Assembly (NCBI GenBank): GCA_052436255.1 | Contig: JBQVNP010000015.1 | Coordinates: 1-55,125, forward strand | Length of the DNA stretch: 55,125 nucleotides | From: Pelomonas sp052436255 | Lineage (GTDB): Bacteria; Pseudomonadota; Gammaproteobacteria; Burkholderiales; Burkholderiaceae_C | Direction of reading: 5' to 3' | Shown here: piece after piece, positions 32,633 through 42,301 of the stretch | Layout of the letters: every line of letters starts with the position of its first letter | Position numbering within the stretch: position 1 is the first letter of the stretch | Notes under the pieces: model-generated | What the model saw: the letters and a program-made list of their open reading frames with translations, nothing else | Databases searched by the model: none | What the model was told of the DNA's origin: nothing | Made by a program: the position numbers and the translations under genes

Positions 32633-33643
32633 ATGCCTGCCCTCCTGCCCACCCGCCGCGCCCTTGTCGCTTTGCTGGCCGCCTCGGCCGCGCTGCCTGC
32701 CTTCGCCGCGGACCCGACGCTGCTCAACGTTTCCTATGACGTCGCCCGCGAGCTCTACAAGCAGATCAACCCGGCCTTCGTCGCCGCACAGAAGGCCAAA
32801 GGCCAGGTCGTGACGGTCAACCAGAGCCACGGTGGCTCCAGCAAGCAGATCGGTGCCGTCATCGGCGGCCTGGAGGCCGACGTGGTGACGATGAACCAGG
32901 CCACCGACGTGGACCAGCTGGCCACCAGCGGCCTGACGCCGGCCGACTGGCGCAGCCGCTTCCCCAATGCCGCAGCGCCCTACTCGTCGACGATGACCTT
33001 CCTGGTCCGCAAGGGCAACCCCAAGGGCATCAAGGACTGGGCCGACCTGGCCCGCCCCGGCGTGCAGGTCATCCTGCCCAACCCCAAGGTCACCGGCAAC
33101 GGCCGCTACAGCTACCTGGCCATCTGGGGCAGCGTCATCGCCAACGGCGGCAGCGAAGCCCAGGCGCGCGAGCTGGTGACCAAGGTGCTGACCAACGTGC
33201 CGGTGCTGGACGGCGGCGGCCGCGGTGCGACGACGACCTTCACCCAGCGCGGCATCGGCGACGTGCTCGTCACCTTCGAGGCCGAGGTCGAGCTGATCGA
33301 GAACGAGTTCGGCAAGGGCAACTTCGAGCAGGTCAACCCCAGCATCTCCATCGAGACCGATGCGCCGGTGGCCCTGGTCGACAAGGTGGCCGCCAAGAAG
33401 GGCACGGCCGCGCTGGCCAAGGCCTACCTGGACTTCCACTGGACGCCGGAGGCGCAGGAAATCATCGCCAGGAACAACTTCCGCCCGCGTGACCCGGCCG
33501 TCTTCAAGAAGCACGCGCAGCGCTTTGCCAACATCAAGCTCTTCACGGTCGACCAGACGCTGGGCGGCTGGGCCAAGGTGAGCAAGCAGCACTTTGCCGA
33601 TGGCGGCAGCTTCGACCAGGTGATGGCGAGCATCAAACGCTGA
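32633..33643 (+). CDS. sbp: sulfate/thiosulfate-binding periplasmic protein
   Basis: A 336-residue Sbp/CysP-family protein. Signal peptide to about residue 25 (SAALPAFA/AD), then LLNVSYDVARELYKQINPAF, QSHGGSSKQ (sulfate-binding Ser), GLEADVVTMNQATDVD, FLVRKGNPKGIKDW and GRGATTTFTQRGIGDVLVTFE. It captures sulfate and delivers it to CysTW. Repeat copy 3 begins 13 nt after its stop, before cysT. A second paralogue lies at 37882. Confidence 0.94.
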   Translation: MPALLPTRRALVALLAASAALPAFAADPTLLNVSYDVARELYKQINPAFVAAQKAKGQVVTVNQSHGGSSKQIGAVIGGLEADVVTMNQATDVDQLATSGLTPADWRSRFPNAAAPYSSTMTFLVRKGNPKGIKDWADLARPGVQVILPNPKVTGNGRYSYLAIWGSVIANGGSEAQARELVTKVLTNVPVLDGGGRGATTTFTQRGIGDVLVTFEAEVELIENEFGKGNFEQVNPSISIETDAPVALVDKVAAKKGTAALAKAYLDFHWTPEAQEIIARNNFRPRDPAVFKKHAQRFANIKLFTVDQTLGGWAKVSKQHFADGGSFDQVMASIKR

Positions 33644-33655
33644 GCCAATTCAAAC

Positions 33656-33733
33656 GCAACCACAGAGGCACTGAGGCACAGAGAGAACTCCAGAGTCAGG
33701 TTTTGCTCTGTGCCCCTGTACCTCTGTGGTTGC
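33656..33733. repeat. CACAGAG palindrome, copy 3 (sbp-cysT gap)
   Basis: Arms 33656-33683 and 33706-33733, loop 22 nt; 25 of 28 arm positions pair. Same GCAACC head and CACAGAG units, with base changes in the middle unit. It begins 13 nt after the sbp stop and ends 39 nt before the cysT start. Confidence 0.95.
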
Positions 33734-33772
33734 ATTCCTCTCTGCCGCCGCCGCGGCTGGACATCACTCGAT

Positions 33773-34642
33773 ATGGCCCTGCTCTCCCTGGGAAGACGAC
33801 GCGTGCTCCCCGGCTTCGCGCCCACGCTCGGCTTCACGCTGTTCTACCTGTCGCTGATCGTGCTGATCCCGCTGATCGCGGTGTTCATCAAGTCCTCGGG
33901 CCACGGTTTCGAGGCCTTCTGGGCGGCGGCCACGTCGCCGCGGGTGATGGCCTCGTACAAGCTGAGCTTCGGCGCCTCCCTGCTGGCTGCGCTCATCAAC
34001 CTGTTCTTTGGCCTCATCCTGGCCTGGTGCATCGTGCGCTATGAGTTCCCGGGCAAAAAGCTGGTGGACGCGCTGATCGATCTGCCCTTCGCGCTGCCCA
34101 CCGCCGTCGCCGGCATCGCGCTGACGGCGCTGTATGCCCCCAACGGCTGGGTCGGCTCGCTGTTCGCGCCTGGGGGCTCGCTGGCCTTCCTGTTCGGCGA
34201 TGACGGTCTCAAGATCGCCTTCACGCCGCTGGGCATCCTGCTGGCGCTGATCTTCATCGGTCTGCCCTTCATCGTGCGCACCGTGCAGCCGGTGCTGGAG
34301 GACATGGAGACCGAGCTGGAGGAAGCCGCCGCATCGCTGGGCGCGCAGCGCTGGCAGACCTTCCGATATGTCGTGCTGCCGACACTGCTGCCGGCCCTGC
34401 TGACCGGCTTCGCGCTGGCCTTCGCGCGCGCCGTGGGCGAGTACGGCTCGGTGATCTTCATCGCCGGCAACATCCCCATGGTCAGCGAGATCACGCCGCT
34501 GATGATCATCGCCAAGCTGGAGCAGTACGACTACGTCGGCGCCACGGCGATCGCAACGGTGATGCTGATCGTCAGCTTCGTGCTGCTGCTCATCATCAAC
34601 GGGCTGCAGGCCTGGAGTTCGCAGCGGGGAGGCCGGAAATGA
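33773..34642 (+). CDS. cysT: sulfate ABC transporter permease CysT (CysU)
   Basis: A 289-residue permease with six helices: LPGFAPTLGFTLFYLSLIVLIPL at the N-terminus, DLPFALPTAVAGIALTALYAPNGW, an EAA loop (ELEEAAASLGAQRWQTFRYVVLPTLLPALL) and GEYGSVIFIAGNIPMVSEI, a pattern specific to CysT. With CysW it forms the channel for sulfate/thiosulfate. ATG 33773 is chosen because sequence further upstream is repeat. The stop overlaps cysW (ATGA). Confidence 0.94.
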   Translation: MALLSLGRRRVLPGFAPTLGFTLFYLSLIVLIPLIAVFIKSSGHGFEAFWAAATSPRVMASYKLSFGASLLAALINLFFGLILAWCIVRYEFPGKKLVDALIDLPFALPTAVAGIALTALYAPNGWVGSLFAPGGSLAFLFGDDGLKIAFTPLGILLALIFIGLPFIVRTVQPVLEDMETELEEAAASLGAQRWQTFRYVVLPTLLPALLTGFALAFARAVGEYGSVIFIAGNIPMVSEITPLMIIAKLEQYDYVGATAIATVMLIVSFVLLLIINGLQAWSSQRGGRK

Positions 34643-35519
34643 GTGCAGCCTTGCATCTCGCCCCGGCGCGCGCCCGCGCCAAATACCAGGACAACCCCGC
34701 CACGCGCGAATCCCCCTGGGTGCGGCGCTCGCTGCTGGCCCTGGGCCTGGGCTTCTTCCTCATCTTCCTGGTGCTGCCACTGGTGGCCGTCTTCACCGAG
34801 GCGCTGCGCAAGGGCTGGGAGGTCTACTTCGCATCGCTGGGCGATGAAGAAACCTTCTCGGCCATCAAGCTGACGCTGCTGGCCGCAGCCATCGCCGTGC
34901 CGCTGAACCTCGTGTTCGGCCTGGCCGCGTCCTGGGCCATCGCCAAGCACGACTTCCGTGGCAAGCAGTTGCTGATCACCTTCATCGACCTGCCCTTCTC
35001 GGTCTCGCCCGTGGTGGCGGGTTTGATGTATGTGCTGATCTTCGGCGCGCAGGGCTGGTTCGGCCCCTGGCTGCAGGCCAACGACATCAAGATCATCTTT
35101 GCCGTGCCCGGCATCGTGCTGGCGACCGTGTTCGTGACCTTCCCTTTCGTTGCCCGCGAGCTGATCCCGCTGATGCAGGCGCAGGGCCGTGACGAGGAGG
35201 AAGCCGCCACGGTGCTGGGCGCCAGCGGCTGGCAGACCTTCCGCCGCGTCACGCTGCCCAACATCAAGTGGGGTCTGCTCTACGGCGTCATCCTCTGCAA
35301 TGCGCGCGCGATGGGCGAGTTCGGCGCCGTGTCGGTCGTGTCCGGCCATATCCGCGGGCTGACCAACACGCTGCCGCTGCATGTCGAGATCCTCTACAAC
35401 GAATACCAGTTCGCGGCCGCGTTCGCGGTCGCCTCGCTGCTGGCGCTGCTGGCGCTGGTGACGCTGGTGATCAAGCAATTCATCGAGTGGCGCGCCAGCC
35501 AGTCGCACGGGGGCGAGTA

Positions 35520-35520
<1 letters not shown>
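34639..35520 (+). CDS. cysW: sulfate ABC transporter permease CysW
   Basis: A 293-residue permease: ESPWVRRSLLALGLGFFLIFLVLPLVAVF, IDLPFSVSPVVAGLMYVLIFG, EEEAATVLGASGWQTFRRVTLPNIKWG (the EAA loop) and GEFGAVSVVSGHIRG are CysW marks (each cited as short named blocks). It pairs with CysT. ATG overlaps the cysT stop; its TAA shares one base with the cysA ATG (TAATG). Confidence 0.94.
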
Positions 35521-36581
<1,061 letters not shown>

Positions 36582-36638
36582 GGTTGCGCTGACGCAGCAA
36601 TGGCTTGGTAGCGTTTGCGTCGATATCTACTGATTGCT

Positions 36639-36668
36639 GCATTGCCGGGAGTCCGTCCCCGGCAATGC
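36639..36668. terminator. 11-bp stem-loop between convergent cysA and hydrolase genes
   Basis: Arms GCATTGCCGGG and CCCGGCAATGC, 8-nt loop, 58 nt after the cysA stop and 87 nt from the opposing gene's stop. No clear U-run on either strand, so it may act as a bidirectional end-protecting hairpin. Confidence 0.5.
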
Positions 36669-36754
36669 ACCGAGTCAAACCAACTCGCCGAAAAAGCAAC
36701 CAAACTCGACACCCCCCTTTCTCACCCCCCCGCATGCCCACCCACGTTCTCGGA

Positions 36755-37630
36755 TTAGCTCAGTGCCGCCTTGAACACCGCCAACGTCCGCTCCCACGCC
36801 AGCTGCGCCGCCGCCGCGTCATAGCGCGGTGTCGTGTCGTTGTTGAAGCCGTGCTGCGTGCCCGGATAGCTGAACTGCTCGTAGCGCACGCCCGCCGCCT
36901 TCAGCGCGGCTTCATACGCCGGCCAGCTGGCATTGACGCGCTCGTCGTTCGCCGCGTAATGCAGCTGCAACCGCGCCTTGATGCGCGGCACGTCCTCGAG
37001 CGCCGGCGCGCCGCCGTAGAAGGGCACGGCCACGGCCAGCTCGGGCACCTGCGTGGCGACATGGCTCGAAAGCTGGCCACCCCAGCAGAAGCCGACCACG
37101 CCGAGCTTGCCATTGGCATCCGCCAAGGTCAGCAGTCCACGCGCGCTGGCGACGATGTCGGCACGCGCCTTGGCCACATCGAGCTTGGCAAACAGCGCAC
37201 GCGCATCGTCCTCGTGGCCCGGATAGCCGCCCAGCGGCGTCAACGCATCGGGCGCATAGGCCACATAGCCGGCCAGGGCGACGCGGCGCGTGATGTCCTC
37301 GATGTGCGGGTTCAGGCCGCGGTTCTCGTGCACGACGAGCACGGCCGGCAGCTTGCCCGTCGCGTTGAACGGCTTGACCATGTAACCCTGCACCTGGCCA
37401 TTGCCGTCCGGTGACGGGAAGGCATGGCGGCGCGTCGCCAGTCGCGCGTCGTCCGGCTTGACCTGCTGGGCGGCCGCGAAGTTCGGGCTCAGCGCGGCCA
37501 GCAGCGCCGCCGCACCGGCCGGGCCGCCGGCAAACACCGCGGCCTGGTCCAGAAAGCCGCGACGGCTAAGGTCGCCGTGCACGTAGCGGTCGAACAGCGG
37601 CCAGGCCTGGGGCGGAATGGGTTGAGTCAT
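36755..37630 (-). CDS. Tat-exported dienelactone hydrolase family protein
   Basis: A 291-residue alpha/beta hydrolase of the DLH family. The N-terminus has a Tat-like motif (SRRGFLDQAAVFAGG) and the conserved VKPFNATGKLPAVLVVHENRGLNPHIEDITRRVA. The catalytic triad is Cys in GFCWGG, Asp in AANDERVN and His in TQHGFNND. DLH enzymes hydrolyse dienelactone in chlorocatechol breakdown, but the periplasmic YghX-like subgroup has no known substrate. It is inserted between the two sulfate-binding loci on the opposite strand. Confidence 0.88.
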   Translation of the reverse strand: MTQPIPPQAWPLFDRYVHGDLSRRGFLDQAAVFAGGPAGAAALLAALSPNFAAAQQVKPDDARLATRRHAFPSPDGNGQVQGYMVKPFNATGKLPAVLVVHENRGLNPHIEDITRRVALAGYVAYAPDALTPLGGYPGHEDDARALFAKLDVAKARADIVASARGLLTLADANGKLGVVGFCWGGQLSSHVATQVPELAVAVPFYGGAPALEDVPRIKARLQLHYAANDERVNASWPAYEAALKAAGVRYEQFSYPGTQHGFNNDTTPRYDAAAAQLAWERTLAVFKAALS

Positions 37631-37693
37631 GCGCGTGCTCCGTGGTGGAACGGCCGACTTTAGAGGCGGCCCAGCAGTGCAGCCGCACAAGGA

Positions 37694-37718
37694 CCGAATA
37701 ACCATATGGCAAATGGTT
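37694..37718. promoter_or_regulatory. CCGAATAA box plus AACCAT-N7-ATGGTT palindrome
   Basis: CCGAATAA (37694-37701) as upstream of the first sbp, overlapping the palindrome AACCAT (37700-37705), 7-nt spacer, ATGGTT (37713-37718). It lies in the divergent region between the hydrolase and the second sbp-type gene and may be an operator for a sulfur regulator; inferred from position and repetition only. Confidence 0.35.
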
Positions 37719-37881
37719 CGACGACAAATGCCGCCGCAGTTCCCAGAATCGCGCCGCATGAACCCAGCCACTCCGTGAGGCTCAACGCCGCGGCTTCAAC
37801 CTGACCGAAGTCGCTCAGGCCCCGCACACGCGCGCTGCTGCCCGCCCCAGGGTGAATAGCCCCATTCCTAACTCGAAGACC

Positions 37882-38865
37882 ATGCGCCGCCTACTTTCCG
37901 CCCTTTTCCTCACCGCCGCAGCCAACGGCGCCCTTGCCCAGACCACGCTGCTCAACGTCTCCTACGACCCGACGCGAGAGCTGTACCAGGACTTCAACAA
38001 GGCTTTCGCTGCCGACTGGAAGGCCAAGACCGGCGAAACACTCACCATCAGGACCTCGCACGGCGGCTCCGGCAAGCAGGCGCGCTCGGTCATCGACGGC
38101 CTGCAAGCCGACGTCGTGACGCTCGCCCTGGCCTACGACATCGACGCCATCGCCGACCAAAAGCTGCTGCCGCTGGACTGGCAGAAGCGCCTGCCGCAGA
38201 ACGCCAGCCCCTATACGTCGACCATCGTGTTCCTGGTGCGCAAGGGCAATCCGAAGGGCATCAAGGACTGGAACGACCTGGCCCGCGCCGGCGTCGAGGT
38301 CATCACCCCCAACCCCAAGACCAGCGGCGGTGCGCGCTGGAACTATCTGGCAGCCTGGGGCTACAACCTGAGGAACGGCGGCACGCCCGCCACGGCGCAG
38401 GACTTCGTCAAGAAGATCTTCGCCAACGTCAAGGTGCTGGATTCCGGCGCCCGCGGTTCCACGACGACTTTCGTCGAGCGCGGCATCGGCGACGTGCTGA
38501 TTGCCTGGGAGAACGAAGCTTTCCTGGCCGTCAAGGAACTGGGGCCGAGCAAGTTCGAGATCGTCACACCCACCCTGTCCATCCTGGCCGAGCCGCCGGT
38601 GAGCATCGTCGACAAGGTCGTCGACAAGCGCGGCACGCGCAAGCAGGCCCAGGCCTACCTGGCGTTTCTGTACGGCCCCGAAGGTCAGGAACTGGCCGCG
38701 CAGAACTACTACCGCCCGCGCGACGCCAAGGTCGCGGCCAGGTACGCGAAGACCTTCCAACCGGTCAAGCTGTTCACGCTCGGCGAGCTGTTCGGCGACT
38801 GGCGCCAGGTGCAGAAGGCGCACTTCGACGATGGCGGTGTCTTCGACAAGATCTATCTGAAGTAG
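37882..38865 (+). CDS. second sulfate-binding protein, orphan
   Basis: A 327-residue paralogue of the first sbp: signal peptide ending NGALA/Q, LLNVSYDPTRELYQDFNKAF, TSHGGSGKQ, LVRKGNPKGIKDWNDLARAG and GSTTTFVERGIGDVLIAWENEAF. No permease or ATPase genes follow, so it probably uses CysTWA encoded 2 kb upstream, perhaps with another affinity. ATG 37882 is used; an in-frame GTG at 37852 would add ten residues before the signal. Confidence 0.9.
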   Translation: MRRLLSALFLTAAANGALAQTTLLNVSYDPTRELYQDFNKAFAADWKAKTGETLTIRTSHGGSGKQARSVIDGLQADVVTLALAYDIDAIADQKLLPLDWQKRLPQNASPYTSTIVFLVRKGNPKGIKDWNDLARAGVEVITPNPKTSGGARWNYLAAWGYNLRNGGTPATAQDFVKKIFANVKVLDSGARGSTTTFVERGIGDVLIAWENEAFLAVKELGPSKFEIVTPTLSILAEPPVSIVDKVVDKRGTRKQAQAYLAFLYGPEGQELAAQNYYRPRDAKVAARYAKTFQPVKLFTLGELFGDWRQVQKAHFDDGGVFDKIYLK

Positions 38866-38935
38866 AAACCCAACAAAGCCTCGCTGGCGCAGCGACGTGG
38901 CGGCGGCGGGATGACACCCGCTTCTGTGTCCTGGC

Positions 38936-39490
38936 TTAGCGCGCCCAGCGCTCGGCCATCGCCTTGACGCGCTCGCCAAAGGCCTTGGCCGTCGCGAAAT
39001 CTCCTGCGGCCATTTCGTCGGTCGAGGCGTCGCTGGGCGAGACGGTCATCAGGCCGGCGAACGACGCGACGTAGTTGACGTCCTCGCGCGTGGAAGTCTT
39101 CTTGTTGGCCGGCATCAGGCCGGTGCCGGCCCAGACCATGCCGTGCTGCTGGCTCAGCGTGAACAGGTAGTGCAGCGTCGACAGCTTGTCGCCGTTCATC
39201 GACGCGCTGTTGGTGAAGCCGGCGGCCAGCTTGTCCTTCCAGACCTGGCCGAACCAGGGCTTGCTGGAGGCATCGGCGAACTTCTTGAACTGCCAGCTGA
39301 CGCTGCCCATGTAGGTGGGCGAGCCGAAGACGATGGCGTCGGCGGCGGCCAGCGCCTCCCAGTCGGCGTCCTTGAGGTTGCCCTCTGCATCGATGGCGAT
39401 GAGCTGCGCCGAAGCGCTCTCGGCGACGGTCTCGGCGATGCGCTTGGTGTGGCCGTAGCCGGAGTGGTAGATGACAACGATCTTGCTCAT
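38936..39490 (-). CDS. flavodoxin-family (WrbA-like) protein
   Basis: A 184-residue FMN-binding flavodoxin-fold protein: IVVIYHSGYGHTKRIAE (phosphate-binding loop), IVFGSPTYMGSVSWQFKKFAD and GLMTVSPSDAS. Related to WrbA/NADPH:quinone reductases and flavodoxin-type NAD(P)H oxidoreductases; probably a cytoplasmic quinone or FMN reductase. It lies downstream of pirin on the same strand with 123 nt between them. Confidence 0.85.
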   Translation of the reverse strand: MSKIVVIYHSGYGHTKRIAETVAESASAQLIAIDAEGNLKDADWEALAAADAIVFGSPTYMGSVSWQFKKFADASSKPWFGQVWKDKLAAGFTNSASMNGDKLSTLHYLFTLSQQHGMVWAGTGLMPANKKTSTREDVNYVASFAGLMTVSPSDASTDEMAAGDFATAKAFGERVKAMAERWAR

Positions 39491-39613
39491 GAGACGACTT
39501 TCAGGGTGGGTGAACTAGAACCCTTGCGGGCGATGCGCGCGCGGCTGAACGCCGCGAGCGTCGCGGTACCCCCGGGGGGCCGCCAAGGTAGGCTTTGGCC
39601 GAGGGGCGCCATT

Positions 39614-40348
39614 TCAGGCTGCGAGGTCGAAGACAAGGACTTCGGCATCGCGACCTGCAGTCAACGTCAGGCGCGGTGCTTCACGAACCTGCAAGGCATC
39701 ACCCGCCGTCAGGTCTTGCCCATTCACGGTCAGGCAGCCGCGAACGACGTGGATGTAGGCGAGGCGCCCGTCCGCCAGCGCCAGGTCGGCCTGCTCCGCC
39801 CCGTCAAAGAGGCCGGCGTACAGCTTGGCATCAGCATGGATGGTCACGGCGCCATGCGCTTGCGCTTCGCCGTCGTTGGCCGCCACCAGGCGCAGCTTGC
39901 CGCGCTTGGAAGCCGGGTCGAAATGCTTCTGCTCGTAGCTGGGCGCGATGTCGCGCTCGTTCGGCATGATCCAGATCTGCAGGAAGTGGGTCGTCTGGTC
40001 CTTGGCGTGGTTGAACTCGCTGTGCATGACGCCCGTGCCGGCGCTCATGCGCTGCACGTCGCCGGGGCGGATGACGCCGACGTTGGCACCACCGACCTCG
40101 CCGTTGCCCATGCTGTCCTTGTGCGCCAGCTCGCCCGAGAGCACATAGCTGATGATCTCCATGTCGCGGTGGCCATGGGTGCCGAAGCCCTTGCCGGCGG
40201 CAACCTTGTCCTCGTTGATGACGCGCAGGGCACCAAAGCCCATGCGCGCCGGGTCGTGGTAGTCGGCGAACGAGAAGCTGTGGAAGGACTTCAGCCAGCC
40301 GTGGTCGGCGTAGCCGCGGTCACTGGACTTGATCAGTTGGGTGGTCAT
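39614..40348 (-). CDS. pirin-family bicupin protein
   Basis: A 244-residue pirin: SSDRGYADHGWLKSFHSFSFADY, then the metal-binding HGHRDMEIISYVLSGELAHKDSMGN (two His plus Glu/His) in the N-terminal cupin and MSAGTGVMHSEFNH. Pirins such as YhhW have quercetin 2,3-dioxygenase activity or act as iron redox sensors. The gene is divergent from a LysR regulator over a 99-bp spacer, a usual pairing. Confidence 0.92.
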   Translation of the reverse strand: MTTQLIKSSDRGYADHGWLKSFHSFSFADYHDPARMGFGALRVINEDKVAAGKGFGTHGHRDMEIISYVLSGELAHKDSMGNGEVGGANVGVIRPGDVQRMSAGTGVMHSEFNHAKDQTTHFLQIWIMPNERDIAPSYEQKHFDPASKRGKLRLVAANDGEAQAHGAVTIHADAKLYAGLFDGAEQADLALADGRLAYIHVVRGCLTVNGQDLTAGDALQVREAPRLTLTAGRDAEVLVFDLAA

Positions 40349-40447
40349 GCTTTGCGCCTTGCTCCGTTGCGATGAAGTCAATGTAGGAGCCGGGCGCGCC
40401 GCCATCGACAAGCGTCTCTGAGGACATCGTTCAAATAGACTGAACCC

Positions 40448-41416
40448 ATGAGCCATGCACAGGACAAGCGCCGCGCGCTGACCCCCGAAGCCCTGTCCAT
40501 GATGGACACCATCGCCCGCACCGGCAGCTTTGCCGCCGCGGCACGCGAGATGGGCCGGGTTCCGTCGGCGCTGACCTATTCCGTGCGCCAGCTCGAAGAC
40601 GCGCTCGACGTGCTGCTGTTTGACCGCAGCTCGCGCCACGCGGTGCTGACCGCGGCCGGCCAGGAGCTGCTGGTGGAGGGCCGGCGCCTGCTGCAGGAGC
40701 TGGACGCAGTGGCCAACCGCGTGCGCCGCATCGCCACCGGCTGGGAAAGCGAACTGACGTTGGCGGTGGACGACGCCGTCGCCCGCCGCGCGCTGTTTGA
40801 CCTGATGGAGGCCTTCTACGCCGAGACGACCGAAGGCGGGGGCCCGCCGCCGACCCGGCTGAAGCTGCGCGTTGAAGTGCTGGCCGGCACGTGGGAGACC
40901 TTGTTGCATGGCCAGGCCGACTTGGCAATCGGTGTGCCGAGCCAGCTGCAGAACAGCAGCATCCACTGCGAGCTGGCCGGTGAACTTGAGTTCGCCTTCT
41001 GCATCGCGCCCCATCACCCACTCGCCAGCCTGCCGGAGCCGCTCAGCGCCAGCCAGATCGCCGAGTACCGCATCATCGCCGTGGCCGACAGCGCCCGTCT
41101 GCTCGCTCCCCTCACCGTCGGCATGCTGCCCGGGCAGGACGTGCTGACGGTGCCGTCACTGGCCACCAAGCTGGAGGCGCTGATGCGCGGGCTGGGATGC
41201 GGCTCCCTTCCGGTGCCCATGGTGAGCCGCCACATCGACGCCGGGCGCCTGGTGCGCAAGGCCACCTACGAAGGCCGGCGGACCGGGCTGATGCACTACG
41301 CCTGGCGCGACACGGGGCAGGCGCCGGGCAAGGCACTGGCCTGGTGGATAGACAAGCTGCGCGGGCCTGCCACGCAGCGCGCGCTGCTGGAGCAGCACGA
41401 AGGCCTACTGCTCTAG
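40448..41416 (+). CDS. LysR-family transcription regulator
   Basis: A 322-residue LTTR: N-terminal HTH at about 12-70 (DTIARTGSFAAAAREMGRVPSALTYSVRQLEDAL... LFDRS), then the periplasmic-binding-fold effector domain. In this family the ligand is set by the neighbouring gene; here pirin and the flavodoxin-like gene are transcribed away from it, so it probably controls them. gluQ follows 8 nt later. Confidence 0.92.
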   Translation: MSHAQDKRRALTPEALSMMDTIARTGSFAAAAREMGRVPSALTYSVRQLEDALDVLLFDRSSRHAVLTAAGQELLVEGRRLLQELDAVANRVRRIATGWESELTLAVDDAVARRALFDLMEAFYAETTEGGGPPPTRLKLRVEVLAGTWETLLHGQADLAIGVPSQLQNSSIHCELAGELEFAFCIAPHHPLASLPEPLSASQIAEYRIIAVADSARLLAPLTVGMLPGQDVLTVPSLATKLEALMRGLGCGSLPVPMVSRHIDAGRLVRKATYEGRRTGLMHYAWRDTGQAPGKALAWWIDKLRGPATQRALLEQHEGLLL

Positions 41417-41424
41417 GAAAAGCC

Positions 41425-42276
41425 GTGTACCGAGGTCGATTTGCGCCCTCGCCCACCGGTCCGTTGCACGCCGGCTCGCTGGTGGCCGCGCTGGCGAGCT
41501 GGCTGGACGCCCGGGCGCACGGCGGACAGTGGCTGGTTCGCATCGAGGACGTCGACGGGCCGCGTTGCCCGCCCGGCATGGACGTGTTCATCCTCGGCCA
41601 GCTGGCGGCCCTGGGCTTGCGGCCGGACGAGCCGCCCGTCTGGCAGTCGCGTCGCGCTGATGTCTATCAGGCGGCGCTGGACCGCCTGGTCGCCTCGGGG
41701 CATGCCTATGGCTGCGCCTGCACGCGCGCCGAGATCGCCGCGCTCGCGGGGCCGCGGCCCCGCCATGGCGAGCTGGTCTATCCCGGCACCTGTCGCCACG
41801 GGACGAACGGCCGCGCCGCACGCGCGTGGCGCCTCCGCGTCGAAGGGGTTGTGGACTGGTGCGACCGTCGCCTCGGCCCGCAAACCCAGGATCTCCAGGC
41901 CGAGGTCGGCGACTTCGTGCTCAAGCGCGCCGATGGCCTCTGGGCCTATCAACTTGCCGTCGTCGTCGATGACGCCGAGCAAGGCATCACCGACATCGTC
42001 CGCGGCGAGGACCTGGCCGACAACACACTCCGCCAGATCGCGCTCCAGCGGCGCCTGAGCCTGCCAACGCCGCGCTATCTGCACACGCCGCTGGTGCTGG
42101 CCGAGGATGGGCACAAGCTGTCGAAGCAGAACGGGGCGGCGGCCTTGGACCTGGCCGATCCGGCGGCCCGCCTGCGGGAGGCTGCGGCCTGCCTGGGCCT
42201 GGAGACCGACGCTGCCGCGCGGCCGGCGAGCGACCTGCTGGCCGAGGTTGTGGCCCGATGGCGGGCGGCGAAGTAG
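41425..42276 (+). CDS. gluQ: glutamyl-Q tRNA(Asp) synthetase
   Basis: A 283-residue GluRS paralogue that attaches glutamate to queuosine in tRNA(Asp). HIGH-type motif PSPTGPLHAGS (residues 8-18), KMSKS-type motif HKLSKQN near 232, zinc-ligand Cys in YGCACTRAE. No anticodon-binding domain, as expected. The GTG start (41425) gives the usual N-terminus YRGRFAPS and lies 8 nt after the LysR stop. Confidence 0.92.
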   Translation: MYRGRFAPSPTGPLHAGSLVAALASWLDARAHGGQWLVRIEDVDGPRCPPGMDVFILGQLAALGLRPDEPPVWQSRRADVYQAALDRLVASGHAYGCACTRAEIAALAGPRPRHGELVYPGTCRHGTNGRAARAWRLRVEGVVDWCDRRLGPQTQDLQAEVGDFVLKRADGLWAYQLAVVVDDAEQGITDIVRGEDLADNTLRQIALQRRLSLPTPRYLHTPLVLAEDGHKLSKQNGAAALDLADPAARLREAAACLGLETDAAARPASDLLAEVVARWRAAK

Positions 42277-42301
42277 CGCCGTTGGCGGCAGGCCTGAGGC
42301 G

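Noticed and set aside
36742..36757. tRNA-like string GATTAGCTCAG at the end of the hydrolase gene
   Set aside because: Only a short fragment resembles a tRNA D-arm. No acceptor, anticodon or T-arm follows, and the bases encode the hydrolase C-terminus on the other strand.
38881..38895. 6-bp stem TCGCTG/CAGCGA between the orphan sbp and flavodoxin-like genes
   Set aside because: Too short and without a U-run to call a terminator.
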